DNA of 64,000 bases from Pararhodobacter oceanensis (GTDB taxonomy: Bacteria; Pseudomonadota; Alphaproteobacteria; Rhodobacterales; Rhodobacteraceae), in the NCBI RefSeq assembly GCF_003076755.1, contig NZ_QDKM01000003.1, positions 248,001-312,000 of the forward strand, given 5' to 3'. Position 1 is the first letter of the stretch, and every line of letters begins with the position of its first letter. Below, piece by piece: positions 17,638 to 28,126 of the stretch. Under the pieces are notes generated by a model, which was given only the letters and a program-made list of their open reading frames with translations, searched no databases and had not been told where the DNA came from. The position numbers and the translations under genes are program-made.

Positions 17638-19533
17638 TCAGACCCATTCCCATGACACGGTAAAGGTGCCCATCAGATCCTCGACCTGTTCCTTGTCGAC
17701 ATCGCCTGTGGCGGTGATCCGTGCGACCAGCCCGCGGCGTTTTTCGTCGATCACCTCTTCGACCTTCACAGCCAGTTTCTTCTTCTCGAAGGTCTCGTTG
17801 AACACGCGGGTGATCGCCAGACGGCGCAGGTCGGGTTTGAACACTTTGCCAACCGCGGTTTTGGGCAGTTCCGGCAGCACTTCGACATGTTTGGGGATCG
17901 CCGCGCGTTCCGGCACGCGGTCCTTGGCGTGGTCCAGAAGCTCGCGCCAAGTGGCCGTCGCGCCGTCGACCAGTTCGACATAGACGCAGGGCAATTCTCC
18001 GGCCACCTCATCGGGCTGCCCGATGGCACCGGCAAAGGCGACCTTGGGATGGCTGAGCAGCGCCTCTTCGATCATCGCCGGATCAATATTATGGCCGCCG
18101 CGGATGATCAGATCCTTGGCGCGGCCGGTGATCCACAGATAGCCGTCGGCATCGACCCGTCCCAGATCGCCGGTGCGCAGGTATTTGCCACCCGCATAAA
18201 GCCCTTTGTTCTTGCGCGCGTCGGTATAGGTATGACCCGGCCATGTGCCCGGATTGGCAACGCAGATTTCGCCGACCTCATCGACACCGCATTCCTTGAG
18301 GATCTCGCCCTCGGCATCGCATTGCAGGATTTTCACATCGGAATACGGAAAGGGGATGCCCACCGAGCCGACTTTCTTCTCGCCATCGGCGGGGTTGGCC
18401 GAGACCAGACAGGTCGCTTCGGTCAGCCCGTAGCCCTCGACAATCGCCACGCCGGTGATTTCCTCGAAGCGGCGGTAAATCTCCAGCGGCAGCGCCGCCG
18501 AGCCCGAGAAACCGGCGTTCAGCGTCGAAATATCGGCGTTCACCTTGCGCTGCATCAGCGCCGAAAGCGCGGTTGGCACGGTGATGATAAAGGTCGCCTG
18601 CCAGCGTTCGACCAGTTTCCAGAAATTGTCGAACACCCCGTCACCGCGGTAGCCTGCGGGCGTCGGGAAGACCACATGGGCACCGGCGCAGACCGCCGAC
18701 ATCATCACCGGATAGGCGGCGAAGACGTGGAACATCGGCAGCGGGCAGAGCACCGTGTCTTCCGAGCCCATCAGCAGCGAGCCGCCGAGCCAGCCGTTAT
18801 ACAACAGCCCCGAGGCGCGGTGCTGCGCGACCTTCGGCACGCCGGTGGTGCCGCCGGTGTGGAAATAGGCGCAGACCCGATCCTCGCCGCGCTGCTCGAA
18901 ACTGAGCTGCTGGTCCGAGTGTTTGGCCATCTCGGCGCTGAAACTGATCACTTTCGCCGTGTGATGCACCGGATTTTTCGGCCGCACCAAGGGCACGATC
19001 CAGCTTTTGGGCGGGGTCAGATAGCGGTTGAGGTCGATTTCCAGCACATGTTTGACATCGGGCGCATTGGCCACCGCCTCGGAGACTTTCTGCGCGACAT
19101 CGGTTTTCGGAAAGGCGCGCAGGGTGACGACGACTTTGGCCTTGGTCTCGCGCAGAATACCGGCGATTTTCTCGGGCTCCAGCAGCGGGTTGATCGGGTT
19201 GACGATGCCCGCGGTCATCGCGCCAAACAGGGTGATCACCGACTCGTTGATCGTCGGCAGGATAAAGGCAACGGTGTCGTCTTCGCCAACGCCCAGCGCG
19301 CGGAACATATTCGCCGCCTGGGTGATTTTCGCGTGCAGTTGCGTCCAGGTGAAAGTCTCGGCCTTGGCCCCGTCATCCGAGAACATCTGGAAGCTGATCG
19401 CATTGCATTTGCCGTGCAAATGCCGCGTGCGCGCGATCTGGTCATAGACCGAGACCGGGATATCGCGGTCTTCCCAGGTCATCTCGTTCTGGATGCTGTC
19501 GCGGTCGGCGACATTGGCAAATTTGAATTCCAT
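17638..19533 (-). CDS. Acyl-CoA synthetase (AMP-forming)
   Basis: A 631-residue adenylate-forming enzyme that activates a carboxylic acid to acyl-AMP and then acyl-CoA. Motifs in order: FHTGGTTGVPKVAQH (P-loop, about 229-243), VEGYGLTEATC (about 374-384), YLRTGDLGRVDADGYLWITG, AKDLIIRGGHNIDPAMIEE, and the C-terminal catalytic lysine in PKTAVGKVFKPDLR (about 569-582). The acyl substrate is not evident; long N-terminal and linker segments match a Rhodobacterales subgroup annotated only as acyl-CoA synthetase. It stands alone, between a convergent hydrolase and a co-directional ABC transporter. Confidence 0.9.
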   Translation of the reverse strand: MEFKFANVADRDSIQNEMTWEDRDIPVSVYDQIARTRHLHGKCNAISFQMFSDDGAKAETFTWTQLHAKITQAANMFRALGVGEDDTVAFILPTINESVITLFGAMTAGIVNPINPLLEPEKIAGILRETKAKVVVTLRAFPKTDVAQKVSEAVANAPDVKHVLEIDLNRYLTPPKSWIVPLVRPKNPVHHTAKVISFSAEMAKHSDQQLSFEQRGEDRVCAYFHTGGTTGVPKVAQHRASGLLYNGWLGGSLLMGSEDTVLCPLPMFHVFAAYPVMMSAVCAGAHVVFPTPAGYRGDGVFDNFWKLVERWQATFIITVPTALSALMQRKVNADISTLNAGFSGSAALPLEIYRRFEEITGVAIVEGYGLTEATCLVSANPADGEKKVGSVGIPFPYSDVKILQCDAEGEILKECGVDEVGEICVANPGTWPGHTYTDARKNKGLYAGGKYLRTGDLGRVDADGYLWITGRAKDLIIRGGHNIDPAMIEEALLSHPKVAFAGAIGQPDEVAGELPCVYVELVDGATATWRELLDHAKDRVPERAAIPKHVEVLPELPKTAVGKVFKPDLRRLAITRVFNETFEKKKLAVKVEEVIDEKRRGLVARITATGDVDKEQVEDLMGTFTVSWEWV

Positions 19534-19672
19534 TCTATTCCTCCCTGCGCATGTTTTTACAGCGCTGTTCGGTCCAGAATGCCCGTTTTGCCAGACCTAT
19601 GCAATCTACCCGCCGCCCTGCCGCAGCGTCGTTTTGTGCTGGATTGGCGCCCCCTTGGCGGGGGCGCTTGGC

Positions 19673-21466
19673 TCAGGCCGGTTCGGCGTCGAGCCCGTCG
19701 GTGAATTGCAGCCGCGCCAGCCGCGCATAAAGCCCGCCCTGCGCCACCAATTCGGCATGGGTGCCCTCGGCTGCGATCCGGCCCTGGTCAAAGACCACGA
19801 TCCGGTCGGCCTTGCGCACGGTGGCCAGACGGTGGGCGACAACCAGCGTCGTGCGCCCCTCGGAGAGCCGGTCCACGGCGGCCTGCACCAGCCGCTCGCT
19901 TTCCGCATCCAGCGCCGAGGTCGCCTCGTCAAGCAGCAGCACCGGCGCGTCGCGCAGGATCGCGCGGGCAATGGCGATCCGCTGTTTCTGCCCACCCGAG
20001 AGCATCACCCCGCGTTCGCCCAATTCGGTGTCATAGCCATCCGGCAGCGCGGTGATGAAGTCATGCGCAGCGGCGGCCAGCGCGGCCTCTTCGATCTGCG
20101 CGTCAGTCGCCTCGGGGCGGCCAAAGCGGATGTTCTCGCGGGCGGTGGTGGCAAAGATCACCGGATCCTGCGGCACCAGTGCCATCGCGCCGCGCAGGTC
20201 GCTGCGGGTCAGATCGCGCAGGTCGATCCCGTCGAGGGTGATCGCGCCCTGCTGCGGGTCGTAAAACCGCATCAGCATCTGGATGATCGTGGTTTTCCCC
20301 GCACCCGAGGGGCCGACCAGCGCGATGGTCTCGCCCGGTGCGGCGCGCAGGGTGACGCCGTCGAGCGCCGATTGCTTGGGCCGCGAGGGGTAGTGGAACT
20401 GCACATTCTCGAAGGCGACAGCACCCTTGACCGGTGCGGGTAGCGCCTGCGGGGTGGCGGGGTCGCGGACGGTGTCGACCGCCTCCATCAGTTCCATCAG
20501 CCGTTCGGTGGCACCGGCGGCGCGTTGCAACTCGCCCCAGATCTCGGACAGCGCGCCGACCGAACCGGCGACCAGCACCGAATAGATGACGAATTGCACC
20601 AATTCGCCGACCGACATCAGCCCTTCGCGCACATCCAGCGCGCCGATCCACAAGACCCCGACGATACCGGCGAAGACCAGCGAAATGATGATCACCGTCA
20701 TCGCCGCGCGGGTCATGATGCGGATCATCGCCACGTCAAAGGATTTCTCGGTGACCACGTTGAAAGCCTCGGTCGAGCGCCCCTCATGGGTAAAGGCCTG
20801 CACGGTTTGCGCCGCGCCCAGCGCCTCGGAGGCATTGCCCGACGACGCCGCGATCCAGTCCTGATTTTCCTTGCTCAACCGCCGCAACCGCCGCCCGAGC
20901 ACCACAATCGGCACGATCACCGCAGGCACCAGCAGCAGCACGAGGCCGGTCAGCTTGGGCGAGGTCAGCGCCAGAAGGGCCAGCCCGCCAATCAGCATCA
21001 GCACATTGCGCAGCGCCACCGAGACCGAGGAGCCGACAATCGACTGAATGAGCGTGGTGTCGGTGGTCAGCCGCGAGAGCACCTCGCCGGACATGATGCG
21101 CTCATAAAACGCCGGTGACATGGTGATCACGCGGGCAAACAGCGCCTTGCGGATATCGGCCACGACCCGTTCGCCCAGACGGGTGACGAGGTAATAGCGC
21201 AGCCCGGTGCCCGCCGCGAGCAAAGCGGCAAGGCCCAGCGCGGCGGCGAAATACTGGTTCAGCTCGGGCAGATCGCCGGTGCCGAACCCGTCAACCACGC
21301 GGCGCACCGCCAAGGGCAGAGACAGCGAGACGCTGGCGGTCAGCACCAGCGAGATCAGCGCGCCGATCAGCAGCTTCTTGTAAACCTTGAGGAAAGGCCA
21401 AAGGCCGCTCAATGCTCCGACCTTGCGCGAGGGCGTGCGGTCTTCGGTGTTCGCGACATCTGTCAT
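19673..21466 (-). CDS. ABC exporter half-transporter (ABCB/MsbA-like)
   Basis: A 597-residue fused transmembrane and ATPase protein. The first about 330 residues hold six membrane spans (LLIGALISLVLTASVSL and others) with the ABC transmembrane signature. The ATPase has Walker A GPSGAGKTTIIQML (about 385-398), signature LSGGQKQRIAIARAIL, and Walker B VLLLDEATSALDAESE. It would work as a homodimer exporting lipid or hydrophobic compounds; the substrate is unknown. It is not linked to a substrate-binding protein, consistent with an exporter. Confidence 0.92.
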   Translation of the reverse strand: MTDVANTEDRTPSRKVGALSGLWPFLKVYKKLLIGALISLVLTASVSLSLPLAVRRVVDGFGTGDLPELNQYFAAALGLAALLAAGTGLRYYLVTRLGERVVADIRKALFARVITMSPAFYERIMSGEVLSRLTTDTTLIQSIVGSSVSVALRNVLMLIGGLALLALTSPKLTGLVLLLVPAVIVPIVVLGRRLRRLSKENQDWIAASSGNASEALGAAQTVQAFTHEGRSTEAFNVVTEKSFDVAMIRIMTRAAMTVIIISLVFAGIVGVLWIGALDVREGLMSVGELVQFVIYSVLVAGSVGALSEIWGELQRAAGATERLMELMEAVDTVRDPATPQALPAPVKGAVAFENVQFHYPSRPKQSALDGVTLRAAPGETIALVGPSGAGKTTIIQMLMRFYDPQQGAITLDGIDLRDLTRSDLRGAMALVPQDPVIFATTARENIRFGRPEATDAQIEEAALAAAAHDFITALPDGYDTELGERGVMLSGGQKQRIAIARAILRDAPVLLLDEATSALDAESERLVQAAVDRLSEGRTTLVVAHRLATVRKADRIVVFDQGRIAAEGTHAELVAQGGLYARLARLQFTDGLDAEPA

Positions 21467-21566
21467 GCTGGCCTACCCGTTCAAATACAGGTCCCTCATG
21501 TAGGCGAGCCGCCCGCTCTACGCAAGAAGTGGGCGGCCCGTCATCTCGTCGCAGGTGGGATGGGGC

Positions 21567-22016
21567 TCAGCAGCCGCGGGCGGAAAACCGGTAGTGGAAG
21601 GTCGCGCTCCATTCGCCGTTGCTGACCTGACCATGGGTGTCGATCAGCCGGTCGACGGGCTCGAACCCGCCGTAGCCGACCCAATGGCCATTGGCAGGCA
21701 GGGCGAAACAGGCGCCTTCATTGACATGCACATCGGCATTCATCGCGTGGCTGACATGGACAAACATACAGTGCCGCCGCCCCGAATTGCTGCGCGCCCG
21801 AAACTCGCGCGCGACCGGCACATCATGGACGTAGTGATAGCGGCTTTGCAGCATCACATCGACGCCGTGGCTGGTGTAATGCCGGTGGTCCTGCCACGCG
21901 CCCGGCGTCGCTTGGGCATGCGGATCGGGAATGCGGTCGGCCAAGGCAAGGGTCGGCAGGGTGGCGAGGGTCGAAAGGGAGGCCGCGAAAACAGCAATGG
22001 TAAAGGTTTTAAACAT
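21567..22016 (-). CDS. Exported protein of unknown function
   Basis: A 149-residue protein with a signal peptide (MFKTFTIAVFAASLSTLATLP, cleavage after LALA, about residue 26, with the two parts read as MFKTFTIAVFAASL and STLATLPTLALA). The mature part has three cysteines (RRHCMFVH, GACFALP, terminal ARGC) and many aromatic and histidine residues (HRHYTSHGVDVML, RYHYVHDVP). The second of two adjacent ATGs is chosen because AGGAG is 6 bases upstream. I do not recognise the family. It is probably periplasmic, and one of the cysteines is the last residue. Confidence 0.65.
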   Translation of the reverse strand: MFKTFTIAVFAASLSTLATLPTLALADRIPDPHAQATPGAWQDHRHYTSHGVDVMLQSRYHYVHDVPVAREFRARSNSGRRHCMFVHVSHAMNADVHVNEGACFALPANGHWVGYGGFEPVDRLIDTHGQVSNGEWSATFHYRFSARGC

Positions 22017-22019
22017 CAT

Positions 22020-22387
22020 ACGCTCCTGAAAATGGACAGACACTCATCAACGCCTTGAGCATAGCACAGCGGGTGAGTCGCGCCTAACCGCGGCTGGGGA
22101 AAACGCGGGTTTTGGCGGCGTCTGGCAAGCTGTTTTGCTTGAGTGAACGCGGCTAGAGGGTTGATTGCGCGGGGGGATTCTGGCGGCGGGAATTGAGGAT
22201 TGGCGGGGTGCGCTATGTGCTGCGGGCCTGCGCGAAAACCCGCGTGTTCACGCGCCGGTTTCGCATTGGTGATCGCGCGGGCGCTTGTCGGGATCGGCGC
22301 TTCAAGGCAGGCTGGGCGCAGATCTATCCCGCGCGGGACGCTACGCATTTTCCGTCTTGCCCCCTGTTCAGCCACCGGAGTTTTCCC
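22020..22387. other. Intergenic stretch with no gene seen
   Basis: The 368 bases between the divergent exported protein and the DUF4139 gene. No convincing reading frame, terminator or promoter pair was found; it must hold both divergent promoters. Confidence 0.5.
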
Positions 22388-24295
22388 ATGTCATATCTGC
22401 CCCGACGCCTTCGCCGCCGTGTCGCTCTGGCCCTGAGCGGGCTGGTCTTTGCGCTGCCGCTCTCGGCCGAGACCGCGATTCAGGGGGTGACGCTTTCGAC
22501 CGCCGGTCTGGCGATGATCGAGGCCAGCGGCATGATGGGCGAGGCGCCGATTCGCCTGTCGGTGGCGCGTGACGAGATCGACGATTTCCTCAAAAGCCTC
22601 TGGGTGCTCGATCCGGCAGGCGCGGTGCCCTATGTGACGCTGACTGGTCCGGGGTCGTTTGAGGATAGTTTCGCGCATCTGCCCTTTGGTCCGCAGGATG
22701 TCACCGATCCGGCGCGGCTGATGTCGACGATGATCGGCGCACCTTTGCGGGTGCAGCGGCGGGGCGAGGTCTGGGAAGGGTTGAACATGGGGGTCAACCA
22801 GCGGCCCTGCGAGTTCGGCCCGTGCAATGTGCTCAACCTGCAGGGCGAGGACGGGGCGCTACAGAGTTTCGTGATGGATGACGCGCTGAGCGTGCAATTC
22901 GCCGATGCCGCCGATCAGGCCACGCTGACCTCGGCGCTGCGGGCCTGGCGCGGTTCGGCCAATCCGCGTCGTGTCGAGGTGTCTTTGGGGTCTGACGCGG
23001 AAGAGGCGCGCGAGGTCGGGCTGGTTTATTTGCAGAACGCGCCCTTGTGGCGCACCGCGTGGCGGGCGGTGGATACTGCCGAGGGCATCCGCTTGATCGG
23101 ATGGGCGGTGGTCGAGAACACCACCGGCATTGACTGGCAGGACATCGAGTTGACGCTGGCCACCGGCGCGGTGCGCGCAATCGAGGCGCGGCTTTACGAG
23201 CGCCGCTATGCCCAGCGCGAACAGGCCGGGGATGCGATGCCGCCCGCCCCCGCGCCGGTGCGGGCGATGGCGATGGGCGCGATTGCCGCCGAAACCTATG
23301 AGCGTTCGGAAAGCATGGCGGATAGCACCGCCTCGGTGCAGGTTGTGGCCGATGATGGCGAGAGTTTCAGCCGCTTCACCCTGTCGACGCCGGTGACGCT
23401 GGCGGCGGGGCAAATGATGAGCGTGCCGTTCCTCTCCGAGATGATGCCCGACGCGCGGCTGACCCTGCACCGCGGGCGCTCGGGGCAGAGCCATCCAGCG
23501 ATTGCGCTGGCGCTGGAGAACCCGCTGCCCCTGCGCCTGCCTGCGGGGGTGTTGACGCTTTATGAGGACGGGCGCGGCCATGCCGGTGACGCGGTGATCC
23601 CCGAACTGGCGCCGGGCGCCACCGAGATCATCGAATTCGCCCGCGATACCGCCGTCGAGATCCGCGAGGAGGCGGCGAATAGCGAGACGGTGCGCGAGAT
23701 GCGGCTGTCGAACGGGCTACTCTATGTCACCGAGGATCTGGAGCGCCGCCTGACCTACCGCATCGAGGGCGCGCCGGATGCCGACCGCGAAATCACCATT
23801 GATCACCCGCGTTACGCCGATTGGACGGTCTCGAGCACACAGGGCGCCGAAGAGCGTGCCGATGCCTGGCGCTGGGTGGTCTCGGTTCCGGCGGGTGAGC
23901 GTGCCAGTCTGACGGTGACCGAGCGCCAGCCGAGACTGCGCCGCGTCGGGCTGATGGATATTGACCTCAACACGCTGGCCTTCTGGGAGTCGCGCTCGGT
24001 CGATCCGCAGATCCGCGCGCTCTTGGCCGAACTGGCGGAGTTGCGCGGGCAGATCAGCGAGGCGGAAACCGAGCGGCGGCGTTTGGCCGAGGAGATCCAG
24101 AGCGCCGAGCGTGAGCAGTCGCGGCTGGTCAATCTGATCGTGCAACTGGGTGATGACAGTCAGGCGAACCGCGGCCGCCGCGCGCGGGTGGATGCGATCG
24201 ACGCCGAGATCGCGCAGGCGCAAGAAGAGCGCGAAGCGGCGGCGGCGCGGGTGACAGCGCTGCGCGCGCGGATTGCGGAGCTGATCGGGGCGTAG
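22388..24295 (+). CDS. Exported DUF4139 domain protein
   Basis: A 635-residue protein with a signal peptide (PRRLRRRVALALSGLVFALP then LSA; cleavage about residue 26). The DUF4139 region covers roughly residues 210-530 (GLVYLQNAPLWRTAWRAV, WAVVENTTGIDWQDIELTLATG). The C-terminal 90 residues form a Glu/Arg-rich coiled coil (LAELRGQISEAETERRRLAE, ARVTALRARIAELIGA). The family is of unknown function; eukaryotic and bacterial relatives are described only as mucoidy-inhibitor-like. The frame is open from 22193, but the signal peptide and CGGAG upstream place the start at 22388. Confidence 0.85.
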   Translation: MSYLPRRLRRRVALALSGLVFALPLSAETAIQGVTLSTAGLAMIEASGMMGEAPIRLSVARDEIDDFLKSLWVLDPAGAVPYVTLTGPGSFEDSFAHLPFGPQDVTDPARLMSTMIGAPLRVQRRGEVWEGLNMGVNQRPCEFGPCNVLNLQGEDGALQSFVMDDALSVQFADAADQATLTSALRAWRGSANPRRVEVSLGSDAEEAREVGLVYLQNAPLWRTAWRAVDTAEGIRLIGWAVVENTTGIDWQDIELTLATGAVRAIEARLYERRYAQREQAGDAMPPAPAPVRAMAMGAIAAETYERSESMADSTASVQVVADDGESFSRFTLSTPVTLAAGQMMSVPFLSEMMPDARLTLHRGRSGQSHPAIALALENPLPLRLPAGVLTLYEDGRGHAGDAVIPELAPGATEIIEFARDTAVEIREEAANSETVREMRLSNGLLYVTEDLERRLTYRIEGAPDADREITIDHPRYADWTVSSTQGAEERADAWRWVVSVPAGERASLTVTERQPRLRRVGLMDIDLNTLAFWESRSVDPQIRALLAELAELRGQISEAETERRRLAEEIQSAEREQSRLVNLIVQLGDDSQANRGRRARVDAIDAEIAQAQEEREAAAARVTALRARIAELIGA

Positions 24296-24355
24296 GGCGC
24301 GGGGTGCCTCGGGTTGCAATGGTGCAGGGGTGCGCAGAGGGACGCGCCTGACCCT

Positions 24356-24950
24356 GGGTGGGCGCCGTGCCCTTACCACGAGGCGTTGTGCTTGAAAGCG
24401 GCAATGTCGGGTGAGCAGCAACCATCATCGCCACTGCGCCCTCCCATGGGGAGGGTCGGGCGCGGCCCGGCGGTGCCGCCGGGCGGGACGGGTGGTTGGT
24501 GGTGTGGCATAATCGGATGACAGACGCGCAGGACTGCGGACAATCGTTGACGCTAAGCACAGAGGGCCGCGGCCGAGCCTGGGTGGGCGCCGATGCCGCC
24601 TGAGCGACGTGCCACGCTCGAAAGCACGCATGTCGGGCGAGCGGTGAATGACATCGCCGAGGCGCCCTCCCGGGGGGAGGGTCGGGCGCGGCCCGACGGT
24701 GCCGCCGGGCGGGACGGGTGGTTGGTGGTGTGACAAAACCGGATGACGGACGCGCAGGGCCGCGGACAATCGTTGACGCCGAGCGCGAAGGGCCGCGCCT
24801 GACCCTGGGTGGGCGCAGTTGCCGCCTTAGCAAAGCGCGGCGCTCGAAAGCACGCATGTCGGGTGAGCGGTGAATGACATCGCCGAGGCGCCCTCCCGGG
24901 GGGGAGGGTCGGGCGCGGCCCGTGGGGGCCACGGGCGGGGCGGGTGGAAT
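24356..24950. repeat. Tandem REP-like array (about 2.6 units of 225 bases)
   Basis: Three successive copies whose GGGTGGGCGC boxes start at 24356, 24581 and 24807 (spacing 225 and 226). Each unit holds the GGGTGGGCGC box, a variable stretch, ATGTCGGG-TGAGC and then a hairpin with CCCTCCC/GGGAGGG arms followed by TCGGGCGCGGCCC. The last unit is cut short at about 24950. The array fills the convergent gap between the DUF4139 gene and clpB. A second array of the same family is at about 62380-63050. Confidence 0.75.
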
Positions 24951-24988
24951 GGGGTTTCGTCGGGCCGGAGGTTGAGCCGCGGCGTATG

Positions 24989-25011
24989 AAAAAGGCGCCC
25001 CGTGGGGCGCC
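24989..25011 (-). terminator. Rho-independent terminator of clpB
   Basis: On the minus strand a perfect 8-base stem GGCGCCCC/GGGGCGCC with a 2-base loop is followed by TTTTT. It lies 21 bases after the clpB stop. Confidence 0.85.
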
Positions 25012-25031
25012 CTTAACACTGTCTCCCGGCT

Positions 25032-27653
25032 TTAATGCACCACCTTCATCCGTGGCTCGTCGCCGCCGCTGCCCAGACCGGTGCTCTGCCCCGCGATCAC
25101 CAGCCCGCTGGCATCGGTGGTCACCGGCACTTCGGCGCCGTCGAGCACCTCGCCCGAGAGCAGCATCTGCGCCAGCGGATCCTGCAGGTAGCGCTGGATC
25201 ACCCGCTTGAGGGGCCGCGCGCCGTAAACCGGATCATAACCCTTATCGGCCAGCCAGGTGCGGGCGGCATCGTCGAGATCAAGGCTGATCTTGCGGGTCG
25301 CCAGACGGTTCAAGAGGCGCTGCATCTGGATCGTCACAATCCCGTCCATATCCGGGCGGCTGAGCCGGTCAAAGATCACCGTCTCGTCCAACCGGTTGAG
25401 GAACTCGGGCCGGAAATGGGCGCGCACCGCATCCATCACATGCCCCCGCGCCTCGCTGGGATCGGCGCCATCGGGCACCGTCGACAAAGCCTGCGAGCCG
25501 AGGTTCGAGGTCAGCACGATCAGCGTCTGTTTGAAGTCCACCGTGCGGCCCTGACTGTCGGTCAGCACCCCGTCATCGAGCACCTGCAACAGCACGTTGA
25601 ACACATCGGGATGGGCCTTTTCGACCTCGTCAAACAGCACCACCTGATAGGGGCGGCGGCGCACGGCCTCGGTCAGCGTGCCGCCCTCTTCATAGCCGAC
25701 ATAGCCCGGCGGGGCGCCGATCAGACGGGCGACCGCGTGTTTCTCCATGTATTCGGACATATCAATCCGCACCATGGCACTGTCGTCGTCAAACAGGAAC
25801 TCGGCGACGGCTTTGGTCAGCTCGGTTTTACCGACGCCGGTGGGGCCAAGGAACAGGAAGCTGCCCAAGGGCCGCCCCTCGTCATTGAGCCCGGCGCGGG
25901 CGCGACGCACGGCATTGGCAACGGCGGTCACCGCCGTATGCTGGCCGATCACCCGCTTGTGGAGTTCGGCCTCCATGCGCAGGAGTTTCTCGCGCTCGCC
26001 CTCCAGCATCCGCGTGGTCGGAATGCCGGTCCAGCGCTCGACCACCTCGGCGATCTGCTCAGGCCGCACCGCGTCACCGACGAGTTTCTGGGCCTCGCGG
26101 GCCTCGGCCTCGCCCAGTTCACGCTCGAGCTTGGGGATCGTGCTGTATTGGATCTCGCCGGCCTTGGCGAAATCGCCGGTGCGTTTGGCGGCGTCGAGAT
26201 CGGCGCGGGCGCGGTCGAGTTTTTCCTTGAGCCCGCGCGCGGCTTCCAGAAGGTCGCGCTCGGCCTGCCATTGGGCGGTCATCTCGGCGGATTGCTGTTG
26301 CAGTTCCGAGAGTTCGCCCTCCAGCGTGCCGAGCCGGTCGCGGCTGGCGGCGTCGTCTTCCTTGCGCAGCGCCTCGGCCTCGATCTGCTTTTGCAGGATC
26401 TCGCGGTCCAGCGCGTCGAGTTCCTCGGGCTTGCTGTCGATTTCCATGCGCAGACGGCTGGCGGCCTCATCCATCAGGTCGATCGCCTTATCGGGCAAAA
26501 ACCGGTCGGTGATATAGCGGTGGCTGAGCGTCGAAGCGGCGACCAGTGCCGAATCGGCGATGCGCACACCGTGGTGGAGTTCGTATTTCTCCTTGATCCC
26601 GCGCAGAATGCTGATCGTGTCCTCAACGGTGGGCTCCTGCACCAGAACCGGCTGGAACCGCCGCGCCAGAGCCGCGTCTTTCTCGACGTATTTGCGGTAT
26701 TCATCGAGCGTGGTGGCACCCACGCAATGCAGCTCGCCCCGCGCCAAGGCCGGTTTGATCAGATTGGCCGCATCCATCGCGCCCTCGGATTTACCGGCGC
26801 CCACGAGCGTGTGCATCTCGTCAATAAACAGGATGATCTCGCCCGCCGCGGCGCCGATTTCATTGAGCACGGCTTTCAAGCGTTCTTCGAATTCGCCACG
26901 GTATTTCGCACCGGCGATCAGCGCGCCCATATCCAGCGCCATCAGGGTTTTGTCGCGCAGGCTTTCGGGCACATCACCGTTGATGATGCGCAGCGCCAGA
27001 CCCTCGGCAATGGCGGTTTTCCCCACGCCCGGCTCACCGATCAGCACCGGATTGTTTTTGCCGCGCCGCGAGAGCACCTGCATCGTGCGGCGGATTTCCT
27101 CATCACGGCCGATGATCGGGTCGATTTTACCCTCGCGGGCGGCTTCGGTCAGATCATGGGCGTATTTCTTGAGCGCCTCATAGTTATCCTCGGCCGAAGC
27201 GCTATCAGCGGTGCGCCCCTGCCGCAGGTCATTGATCGCGGTGTTGAGCGCCTGCGCGCTGACCGCACCGGCATCAAGCGCGGTTTTGGCGGCGGATTTG
27301 ACCATCGCCAGCGCCATCAGCACGCGCTCGACCGGCACGAAACTGTCACCGGCTTTGGTCGCCAGTTTCTCGGCCTCATCGAGCACGCGGACCAGCGATT
27401 GATCGGTATAGGCCTGACCTGCGTCGCCGGTCACTTTGGGCAATTTGCCAACCGCCAGATCAACCGCTTGAATGACCCGCTCGGGCGCGCCGCCGGATTT
27501 GCGAATCAGATTGGCGGCCATGCCCTGATCGTCGTCCATCAATGCCTTGAGCAGATGCTCGGGCATCAATCTTTGATGTGATTCGCGCGCAGCAATGGTG
27601 TTGGCCGCCTGTAAAAAACCGCGTGCGCGTTCGGTGAACTTTTCGATGTTCAT
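25032..27653 (-). CDS. clpB: ATP-dependent disaggregase ClpB
   Basis: An 873-residue Hsp100 chaperone that works with DnaK to rescue aggregated proteins. The N-domain starts [20 protein letters not shown]1 has Walker [16 protein letters not shown] (about 205-219), followed by the long coiled-coil M domain (about 410-530, rich in Glu/Arg/Leu). NBD2 has [17 protein letters not shown] (about 610-626). [12 protein letters not shown] is near the C-terminus. The length is standard. A heat-shock-type promoter is likely upstream (separate entry) and a terminator follows. Confidence 0.97.
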   Translation of the reverse strand: MNIEKFTERARGFLQAANTIAARESHQRLMPEHLLKALMDDDQGMAANLIRKSGGAPERVIQAVDLAVGKLPKVTGDAGQAYTDQSLVRVLDEAEKLATKAGDSFVPVERVLMALAMVKSAAKTALDAGAVSAQALNTAINDLRQGRTADSASAEDNYEALKKYAHDLTEAAREGKIDPIIGRDEEIRRTMQVLSRRGKNNPVLIGEPGVGKTAIAEGLALRIINGDVPESLRDKTLMALDMGALIAGAKYRGEFEERLKAVLNEIGAAAGEIILFIDEMHTLVGAGKSEGAMDAANLIKPALARGELHCVGATTLDEYRKYVEKDAALARRFQPVLVQEPTVEDTISILRGIKEKYELHHGVRIADSALVAASTLSHRYITDRFLPDKAIDLMDEAASRLRMEIDSKPEELDALDREILQKQIEAEALRKEDDAASRDRLGTLEGELSELQQQSAEMTAQWQAERDLLEAARGLKEKLDRARADLDAAKRTGDFAKAGEIQYSTIPKLERELGEAEAREAQKLVGDAVRPEQIAEVVERWTGIPTTRMLEGEREKLLRMEAELHKRVIGQHTAVTAVANAVRRARAGLNDEGRPLGSFLFLGPTGVGKTELTKAVAEFLFDDDSAMVRIDMSEYMEKHAVARLIGAPPGYVGYEEGGTLTEAVRRRPYQVVLFDEVEKAHPDVFNVLLQVLDDGVLTDSQGRTVDFKQTLIVLTSNLGSQALSTVPDGADPSEARGHVMDAVRAHFRPEFLNRLDETVIFDRLSRPDMDGIVTIQMQRLLNRLATRKISLDLDDAARTWLADKGYDPVYGARPLKRVIQRYLQDPLAQMLLSGEVLDGAEVPVTTDASGLVIAGQSTGLGSGGDEPRMKVVH

Positions 27654-27732
27654 CTCTTGCTCCTGTGTAAGCGCCCGTCTTTCAAGCTGCGCCCGACCAT
27701 CGGCACGCGGCTTCTCTTGGGCCTCAGTCTCT

Positions 27733-27761
27733 ATGTGGGGGGCCTATTCGGCAGCATCAAG
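27733..27761 (-). promoter_or_regulatory. Possible heat-shock (RpoH) promoter of clpB
   Basis: On the minus strand CTTGAT, 16 bases, then CCCACAT, about 80 bases before the clpB start. This resembles the alphaproteobacterial RpoH pattern CTTG-N17-18-CYTATNT. Candidate only, supported by clpB being a classic heat-shock gene. Confidence 0.4.
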
Positions 27762-27830
27762 AGGCGGCGTTTACCGATCCGAAACCTCTATGCGCCATGC
27801 TGGGGCAGATCGAACCGAAAGGGGTCACCC

Positions 27831-28118
27831 ATGCAACCACGAGCCGCACGCTTGCCGACGCGGGCGCTGATCCACGTCCGCACGCCGACCAGCGAATTTG
27901 ACGCCACTATCGGCAATGTCAGCGCGGATGGCGCCCGGCTGCTGGGCGTGCCCGATGACATGCTGGAGGTCGGCGATACACTCGAGATTGTCGTCGGCAA
28001 CTACCACCACCTCGCCGAAGTCCGCTGGCATATTGACGACACCTGCGGATTGGCGTTCAACACATCACTCTCGGCGCTGCAAATCGCCACGATCCTTGGA
28101 TCGCAACATATTCACTAG
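27831..28118 (+). CDS. Single PilZ-domain protein
   Basis: A 95-residue PilZ-like protein. It has an RLPTR (RxxxR) motif near the N-terminus and NVSADGARLLG at the position of the D/NxSxxG motif; together these bind cyclic di-GMP in canonical PilZ domains. AAAGGGG lies 8 bases upstream of the ATG; the frame is open further back without support. It is followed after 8 bases by a second PilZ-like gene, and is divergent from clpB. Confidence 0.7.
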   Translation: MQPRAARLPTRALIHVRTPTSEFDATIGNVSADGARLLGVPDDMLEVGDTLEIVVGNYHHLAEVRWHIDDTCGLAFNTSLSALQIATILGSQHIH

Positions 28119-28126
28119 AGGCTGAC

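Noticed and set aside
17887-19704. 605-codon plus-strand open frame
   Set aside because: Antisense to the acyl-CoA synthetase.
24129-25019. 296-codon minus-strand frame across the REP array
   Set aside because: It translates the repeats themselves and the antisense of the DUF4139 gene; Arg/Pro-rich and repetitive.
25035-27581. 848-codon open frame on the plus strand
   Set aside because: It is antisense to clpB, whose motifs and length are complete; the frame is open because of the strong third-position GC bias.
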